A stretch of DNA of 64,000 nucleotides from Haloterrigena sp. H1. GTDB taxonomy: Archaea > Halobacteriota > Halobacteria > Halobacteriales > Natrialbaceae. Where the stretch lies: NCBI RefSeq assembly GCF_005938085.1, contig NZ_SMZK01000001.1:186001-250000 (forward strand), in the 5' to 3' direction. How positions within the stretch are numbered: the stretch's first letter is position 1; every line of letters begins with the position of its first letter. Shown piece by piece: positions 58,944-64,000 of this stretch. Below the pieces are notes generated by a model. The model saw only the letters and a list, made by a program, of their open reading frames with translations. It was not told the DNA's origin and ran no database searches. Position numbers and translations under genes: made by a program.

Positions 58944-59327
58944 ATGCCTGACACCCCCCAGCACCGCCTCGGGGAACTGATGGAGGAATCGAACCCCCCG
59001 TTCGAAAAAGTCATGAGCTGCGTGTTCGGAATCGAGGATCACGAGACTCGCACCTACCTGACACTGTATTCCCAGCCCGGCAGTACGATCGAAGAGTTGG
59101 CCACGACGCTCGAGCGCGACCGGAGTACGGTCAACCGCTCGCTGTCGACGCTGCACGAGCGGGACCTCGTTCGCCGGGATCGACGATTGCTGGACGGTGG
59201 TGGCTACATTTACCAGTATACGGCGATCGCGCTGCCAGAAGTCAAAGAGATGCTGCACGAAGCGCTAGACGTCTGGACGGCAACGGTCCACGACGTGATC
59301 GACGAGTTCGACGAGACGATCGAGTAA
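58944..59327 (+). CDS. HTH transcriptional regulator (TrmB/MarR-like winged helix)
   Basis: A 127-residue DNA-binding protein beginning MPDTPQHRLGELMEESNPPF. The winged helix covers about residues 30-95: TYLTLYSQPGSTIEELATTL, recognition helix RDRSTVNRSLSTLHERDLV and wing RRDRRLLDGGGYIYQYT. A C-terminal helix EALDVWTATVHDVIDEFDE probably dimerises it. AGTATTTTG about 30 bases before ATG 58944 is a TATA box. The targets are unknown. Confidence 0.82.
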   Translation: MPDTPQHRLGELMEESNPPFEKVMSCVFGIEDHETRTYLTLYSQPGSTIEELATTLERDRSTVNRSLSTLHERDLVRRDRRLLDGGGYIYQYTAIALPEVKEMLHEALDVWTATVHDVIDEFDETIE

Positions 59328-59384
59328 CCCACGTCATCGCCGAATCCACTCACTTTTTCCCTGTTGCATCCCTCCCACCCGATA

Positions 59385-60644
59385 ATGAGTCTCAGTCTCT
59401 CGGCCGAGCAGCCGGAACAACCAGCCGACGCCGACGAGGGCGTCTGGCTCGAGTGCATCGAGTGTGGCGAGACGTTCGCTCCCTTCGACGACGTTCGCTA
59501 CACCTGTGATGAGTGTGACGGACTGCTCGAGGTTCGCTACGCCGAGCTCCCGACGTTCGACGACTTCGAGGGCCACGGCGTCTGGCGGTATGCCGACGCG
59601 CTGCCGTTCGCAGAAGGCGTCTCGATTCAGGAAGGTGCGACGCCGCTGTACGAGGTGCCCCGTCTCGAGGACGAGATCGGTGTCGAAGCGCTGCGAATCA
59701 AACACGAGGGGATGAACCCCACGGGCTCGTTCAAAGACCGCGGGATGACCGTCGGCGTCCGCGTCGCGAAGGAACTCGGCGTCGGTCGACTGGCCTGTGC
59801 CTCGACCGGAAACACGAGCGCTGCACTGGCCGCCTACGGCTCCCGCGGCGGCATGGAGACGCTCGTTCTCCTGCCCGCCGGCAAGGTCGCCGCTGGCAAG
59901 ATCGCCCAGGCGAGTCTCCACGGCGCACGCATCCTCGAGGTCGACGGCAACTTCGACGCCTGCCTCGACATCGTCCAGGAACTCGCAGCCAAGGGCGAGG
60001 TCTACCTGCTGAACTCGCTGAACCCCTTCCGCCTCGAGGGCCAGAAGACGATCGGCCTCGAAATTCTCGAGGGCTTCCTCGCCGATTACGACGCCATTCC
60101 AGACCGGATCGTCCTGCCGGTCGGCAACGCGGGCAACACCTCGGCGCTCTACAAGGCCTTCCGCGAACTCGTCCAGGCCGGCGAACTCGACGAGGACGAC
60201 GTACCCAAGCTGACGGGTGTGCAGGCTGAGGGGGCCGCACCGATGGTCGAGGCGATCGAAAACGAGGCCGACGAAGTCCGGCGCTGGGACGACGTGGAGA
60301 CGCGCGCGACCGCGATCCGGATCGGCAACCCGGTCAACGCGCCGAAGGCCCTCCCCGGAATCCGCGAAACCGGCGGCACCGCCGTTTCGGTGTCCGACGA
60401 GGAGATCACCGAGGCACAGCGCGACATCGCAAGCGAGGGGATCGGTGTCGAACCCGCCTCCGCCGCTTCGATCGCCGGCCTGCGGAAGCTCCGCGCCGAG
60501 GGCGTCGTCGACGACGACGAGCGCGTCGCCTGCCTGACGACTGGCCACCTGCTCAAAGACCCCGACGCGGCGGCCGCCGCCGGCAGCGAGCCCGAACCCG
60601 TGCCGGCTGACACTGAAGGAGTACTCGAGCGCCTCTCGGAGTAA
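59385..60644 (+). CDS. thrC: Threonine synthase
   Basis: ThrC converts O-phosphohomoserine to threonine with PLP. The 419-residue product carries an N-terminal zinc-ribbon-like module (C24, C27, C41, C44: LECIECGETF, YTCDECDGLL) and the PLP lysine K117 in MNPTGSFKDRGMTVGV, with LPVGNAGNTSALYKAFREL binding phosphate. ATG 59385 is used; an ATG at 59364 is in frame. Paralogues of this family can be other PLP lyases, but the overall pattern fits ThrC. Confidence 0.92.
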   Translation: MSLSLSAEQPEQPADADEGVWLECIECGETFAPFDDVRYTCDECDGLLEVRYAELPTFDDFEGHGVWRYADALPFAEGVSIQEGATPLYEVPRLEDEIGVEALRIKHEGMNPTGSFKDRGMTVGVRVAKELGVGRLACASTGNTSAALAAYGSRGGMETLVLLPAGKVAAGKIAQASLHGARILEVDGNFDACLDIVQELAAKGEVYLLNSLNPFRLEGQKTIGLEILEGFLADYDAIPDRIVLPVGNAGNTSALYKAFRELVQAGELDEDDVPKLTGVQAEGAAPMVEAIENEADEVRRWDDVETRATAIRIGNPVNAPKALPGIRETGGTAVSVSDEEITEAQRDIASEGIGVEPASAASIAGLRKLRAEGVVDDDERVACLTTGHLLKDPDAAAAAGSEPEPVPADTEGVLERLSE

Positions 60645-60734
60645 CGTCCATCGGACGCACGACCCGCGTCAGACGCGTCTGACACGCGACTGACTGACCT
60701 TTTTCTCGCTCCGTGTGGTCGTCGCTGTCGAGCC

Positions 60735-61070
60735 ATGTCCGTCGAACAAGACGACTCCGCCTCCCACGTTACCGAGCGACACCGGCCGATCAGCTTCGAC
60801 GGCCCCGTCGAACCGAGCATAAGGTATGACCGGTCCATCACCGAGTCGACACACCACCCCGCGTTGCTTGCCGCTCGGATCGAACGGATACGGCTCTCCG
60901 CTCGAATCGTCGCACTCGAGCAGGCACTCGAGGCGAGCGAACGACGCCGACAGGCGATCATCGACCAGTACGAACGCCTGTTGGCCGATTGGACGGCCGC
61001 CACGGAACCGTCATCCCGCAAATCTGGATCGTGGTCACGATCCGTGCTGACACGACTCTTCGATCGGTAA
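60735..61070 (+). CDS. Coiled-coil protein of unknown function
   Basis: A 111-residue protein with a disordered start MSVEQDDSASHVTERHRPIS and one long amphipathic helix from about residue 42 to 90 (ALLAARIERIRLSARIVALE, then QALEASERRRQAIIDQYERL). The C-terminus is basic. No family recognised; it resembles small haloarchaeal coiled-coil proteins. Confidence 0.6.
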   Translation: MSVEQDDSASHVTERHRPISFDGPVEPSIRYDRSITESTHHPALLAARIERIRLSARIVALEQALEASERRRQAIIDQYERLLADWTAATEPSSRKSGSWSRSVLTRLFDR

Positions 61071-61087
61071 CTCTCACCAGTTGCCGA

Positions 61088-61140
61088 CATTTTTATTTTA
61101 TTTACATATCTAATAATTTAAATACGGATACAAACTACTG
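61088..61140 (+). promoter_or_regulatory. Highly AT-rich promoter of the TFB gene
   Basis: About 50 bases are almost all A and T (TTTTTATTTTATTTACATAT, then CTAATAATTTAAATACGG), far from the window's mean composition. AATTTAAATAC near 61115-61125 is a TATA candidate, giving a leader of roughly 10-20 bases before ATG 61159. Confidence 0.6.
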
Positions 61141-61158
61141 AACGGGTGGGGATAACCA

Positions 61159-62052
61159 ATGGCAGATACTGATACGTATCCGGGCTGCCCCGAGTGCGAC
61201 GGCAGATTACGGAAGGAGGGTGCAGAAATCATCTGTGAGGAGTGTGGACTCATCTCAGCAGAAGACGAGATCGATCGTGGCCCGGAGTGGCGGTCGTTCG
61301 AGGACGACGAGTCCGATCCGAGACGAACCGGTGCGCCGCTAACTCGGTCGCGACACGACCGTGGACTCTCGACGGAGATCGGATACGGCTCGCACGCAGG
61401 CTCCAGTACTCGGCTGACTGGCCGGAAACGACGGCAGATCGCTCGCCTTCGCCGCGAACACAATCGCGCACGGATCGCATCGAAAGCCGACCGAAATCAG
61501 GTGTACGGGTTCGCCGAAATCAGACGGCTCACTGCCTTGCTCTCGTTACCGGACTCCGTCAGAGAACAAGCCTGTGCACTGTTCGAGTCCGCCCAGTCCG
61601 AAGGGCTCTTTCAGGGCCGGTCGCTCGAGGGGTTTGCTGCCGCTGCAGTGTATGCGATCTGTCGGATCCGTTCGGTCGCCAGAACGACCGACGAGATCGT
61701 TGCCGTCGCACGCGCCGACGATGCCGAACTCTCGGCCGCCTACGATGCCATGAACCGTCAACTCGGCCTCGAGACGGGACCGATCGATCCCACCCAGTAT
61801 CTCCCGCGCTTTGCCTCGGAACTCGAACTCGGGACGGCCGTCGAGCGTCGCGCGCGAGAACACGTCGCGGCCTTGCTCGAGGCGGGCCAGATCGGTGGTC
61901 GGAATCCCGGTGGCGTCGCTGCGGCCTGTCTCTACAGGGCAGCGGGAGAGCGCGACGAGTGGCCATCGATCACGCAGACAGCGGCTGCCGAGATCGCCGA
62001 TGTCGCAGCAGTGACGATCCGGGCGACTGTTACGAACATCAACGAACTCTGA
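61159..62052 (+). CDS. tfb: Transcription initiation factor IIB (TFB) paralogue
   Basis: TFB bridges TBP-bound promoters and RNA polymerase. The 297-residue product has an N-terminal zinc ribbon (C10, C13, C26, C29: GCPECDGRLRKEGAEIICEE), a B-reader/linker region EWRSFEDDESDPRRTGAPLT and two cyclin folds (about residues 100-195 and 200-297). The cyclin repeats are recognisable (SLEGFAAAAVYAICRIRSVA; NPGGVAAACLYRAAGERDEW) but the second is diverged. Haloarchaea carry several TFBs that pair with different promoters; this looks like one of the variable ones. Confidence 0.92.
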   Translation: MADTDTYPGCPECDGRLRKEGAEIICEECGLISAEDEIDRGPEWRSFEDDESDPRRTGAPLTRSRHDRGLSTEIGYGSHAGSSTRLTGRKRRQIARLRREHNRARIASKADRNQVYGFAEIRRLTALLSLPDSVREQACALFESAQSEGLFQGRSLEGFAAAAVYAICRIRSVARTTDEIVAVARADDAELSAAYDAMNRQLGLETGPIDPTQYLPRFASELELGTAVERRAREHVAALLEAGQIGGRNPGGVAAACLYRAAGERDEWPSITQTAAAEIADVAAVTIRATVTNINEL

Positions 62053-62094
62053 TGTTGGACCTGTTGAAACGCTAATAGCGGGCGCCGCTCGCGG

Positions 62095-64000
62095 TTACGT
62101 CGTCCGGAGCGTGTCCGTACTCGGCTCGTAGACCTCGCCTTTCTGTTTGAGCTTGTCGATCTCGTGTTCGGCCTTGGAGTGGTCCATGCCGACCTCTTCG
62201 GCCCGTTCCAAGACGATGTCGACTGGCGCGCCATCGTCGTACTCCTCCTCAATGTCGCTGATGAGTCCCTTGAGGTTCTTGATCCGATCGCGCTGGGACT
62301 TCGACGTGCCGGCCTCGACGATATCCGCGTCGAACTCGCCGGTCTCGGGATCGACACCGATATCCTGGAGACACGACCGGACGATTTCGACGGACCGTTC
62401 GGCATCACGCTGCTCGACCGTGTCCGAGAGCCGAACACGGGCGCTTGCCTCCGCGAGTCGGACCAGTGCCTCGAGTTTCCGGGCCGTGACGGGAACGGCA
62501 GCGTCCTCGTCGGTCCCTCTCGAGCGCAGGTCGACGTAGAAGTCCCGAATCGTTGCTTGGGCCTCGTCTGTCATTCGCGGATGACAGTTCTGCTTGGCGT
62601 AGGCGATGTATTTCCGAAGGAGTTCGGCGTCGATCTCCGGATCGACCTGTTCTGTCATCTCGTCGATCTCGGCGTCGCTGACATCGAGCGAGCTCATCTC
62701 CTCGCGCTGGGTGGTCAACTCGCCAGCGTAGTTCGTGGTGATGATGTGCTCGGCGAGGTTGCGGTCCTTTTCCTCGTCAGGCTGGTCGGTGACCGTGAAA
62801 ATCAGGTCGAACCGCGAGATGAGCGCCGGCTCGAGGTCGATCTGCTCGCCGATCGGCTCGTACTGATCGAAGCGCCCGTACTTGGGGTTTGCCGCACCGA
62901 GCAGCGAACAGCGCGATTTGAGCGTCGCGTTGATACCAGCCTTCGAGACGGAGATCTTCTGTTGCTCTAGGGCCTCGTGCATAGCACTCCGATCTTCCGA
63001 GCGCATCTTATCGAGCTCGTCGACCGCCGCGATTCCCTGATCGGCGAGGACGAGCGCGCCGGCCTCGAGGGTCCACTGCTGGCCGTCACCGAAGTCGTCG
63101 CGGACCGCGGCGGCTGTGAGACCAGCCGAGGACGACCCCTTGCCCGAGGTGTAGACCGAGCGGGGTGCGATGTTCTGGATGTAGCCTAGCATCTGCGATT
63201 TACCGGTCCCCGGATCACCGATCAACAGCATATGCAGGTCCCCACGAATCCGCGAGCCGTCGGGCAACTGCTTTGTCACGCCCGAGAACAGCTGGAGGAT
63301 CATCGCGAGTTTCTCCTGATTGTAGCCGTAGATCGAGGGCGCAATAGAGGCGATCATCTTGTCGTAGATGTCCTCGCTCGAGGAGAGCCGAACGATTTCT
63401 TCCTTGTCTTCGCCGGTGATGTCCATGTCCTCGAACTGCTCTTCGTCGATGTCGACGGACATCCCCTCCATGTAGAAGTCGAAGACAGGTGACTTGTCCT
63501 GATTGTCGCCCTGTTGCTCGAGGCGGAGGACGCCGGTCGCGGAGACGTGATCGCCGGGGGTGACCTCGCCGGTGATGTCGTCTTCGACGTGGACGTCGAG
63601 CGACTGGGGAGTTTCACCGCCGCGCAGGCCTTCGGGACTTTCCTGGATGCGAAGTTTCTGGGAGTCGACGAACTCGGATTGGTCGAAGTTGACGCGGAAC
63701 GGGCCCTGTCGTTCACAGCCCTGGCACTCGTGGGGTTCCTGGAAATCACCGCTCGACTGGGGGACGCGGGTCAGCGTGCCACAGAGCTGGCACTCGAAGG
63801 CGGCCTCTTCGATTTTGGGACGGACGTCGGTGGCTTTGCGGACGATCCCGTGGACCTGCACAAGGGAGTTCATGTCCGGTGCGCGGATCTCTCGGATCTC
63901 GGGGGACTCCGTCTCGGGGAGATTTCGAATTCGGACGTGGGCCTGCCCGAGACTGACGTCGATCGGGAGGTCGTACAATCGTAGCGCCTCCTCGGCGTAC
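62095..64000 (-). CDS. mcm: Replicative DNA helicase MCM, 5' end outside the window
   Basis: MCM is the hexameric 3'-5' helicase of archaeal replication. The frame runs to the window edge at 64000, so the first part is missing; about 634 residues are seen. The N-terminal domain holds a zinc finger (FECQLCGTLTR ... HECQGCERQG). The AAA+ core has Walker A LIGDPGTGKSQML, Walker B-type ALVLADQGIAAVDELDKM, sensor LLGAANPKYGRFD and arginine finger EPALISRFDLIF. A C-terminal winged helix follows (about the last 80 residues). There is no intein in the visible part. Convergent with the TFB gene. Confidence 0.97.
   Translation of the reverse strand, partial: YAEEALRLYDLPIDVSLGQAHVRIRNLPETESPEIREIRAPDMNSLVQVHGIVRKATDVRPKIEEAAFECQLCGTLTRVPQSSGDFQEPHECQGCERQGPFRVNFDQSEFVDSQKLRIQESPEGLRGGETPQSLDVHVEDDITGEVTPGDHVSATGVLRLEQQGDNQDKSPVFDFYMEGMSVDIDEEQFEDMDITGEDKEEIVRLSSSEDIYDKMIASIAPSIYGYNQEKLAMILQLFSGVTKQLPDGSRIRGDLHMLLIGDPGTGKSQMLGYIQNIAPRSVYTSGKGSSSAGLTAAAVRDDFGDGQQWTLEAGALVLADQGIAAVDELDKMRSEDRSAMHEALEQQKISVSKAGINATLKSRCSLLGAANPKYGRFDQYEPIGEQIDLEPALISRFDLIFTVTDQPDEEKDRNLAEHIITTNYAGELTTQREEMSSLDVSDAEIDEMTEQVDPEIDAELLRKYIAYAKQNCHPRMTDEAQATIRDFYVDLRSRGTDEDAAVPVTARKLEALVRLAEASARVRLSDTVEQRDAERSVEIVRSCLQDIGVDPETGEFDADIVEAGTSKSQRDRIKNLKGLISDIEEEYDDGAPVDIVLERAEEVGMDHSKAEHEIDKLKQKGEVYEPSTDTLRTT

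Noticed and set aside
1..64000. CRISPR array or complete insertion sequence
   Set aside because: No regularly spaced repeats of 25-40 bases and no intact transposase were found.

Overview
The window is chromosomal DNA of a haloarchaeon (class Halobacteria). The evidence is high G+C, very acidic predicted proteins, twin-arginine export signals, TATA boxes about 25-33 bases before start codons with little or no leader, a BHB-type tRNA intron, and an archaeal core gene set: RadA, MCM, TFB, XPD-like helicase, SRP54/FtsY, L39e-L31e-aIF6-LX-prefoldin, and LysW-dependent arginine synthesis. The repeat content and gene order suggest a Natrinema/Haloterrigena-like member, but the sequence alone does not fix the genus.

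Layout. 1-4.6 kb: beta-propeller tail, radA, the SufU scaffold, an atypical response regulator and SufS. 4.6-8.8 kb: a regulator/membrane-protein operon divergent from an ABC exporter, with a palindromic operator between them. 8.8-11.5 kb: an AT-richer accessory island with a DUF4157 (eCIS-core) protein and an unknown partner. 11.5-19.4 kb: DUF424/TPR pair, a carotenoid/squalene-type FAD enzyme, ThpR, then the ribosome/secretion cluster L39e-L31e-aIF6-LX-PfdA-FtsY. 19.4-28.7 kb: exported protein, AEC carrier, HAD hydrolase, ThiE-ThiM, a ferritin-like protein, two divergent rhodanese sulfurtransferases, a disulfide oxidoreductase, a MITE-like inverted repeat and an orphan HicB-like protein. 28.8-47.1 kb: SRP54, lipoprotein, CBS-MaoC fusion, RNA-binding protein and kinase, intron-containing tRNA-Arg(UCU), ZIP and CDF metal transporters, VOC/esterase pair, stress protein, aminopeptidase, XPD-like helicase, and a TsuA-TusA-rhodanese sulfur-import operon. 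47.2-57.8 kb: a membrane-anchored HTH protein, then argG-argH and lysW-argX-argC-argB-argD-argE-argF, which together run from glutamate on LysW to arginine. 57.9-64 kb: small proteins, HTH regulator, threonine synthase, a TFB paralogue and the 3' part of mcm.

Points of most interest: (i) a 30-residue arginine-rich ORF with its own TATA box just before argG; (ii) decayed second copies of gene tails downstream of argF and, less certainly, sufS, whose differences are largely synonymous and so look like leftovers of allele replacement; (iii) an ~84-bp palindromic repeat present four times, two copies sharing the stop codon of the neighbouring gene; (iv) a receiver-domain protein with Glu in place of the phospho-accepting Asp; (v) the DUF4157 two-gene island; (vi) the divergent regulator/ABC locus with a perfect 9-bp inverted repeat.

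Gene starts were chosen from family N-termini, upstream TATA spacing and overlaps. Family names come from recognition of motifs in the translated sequence; no database search was run.
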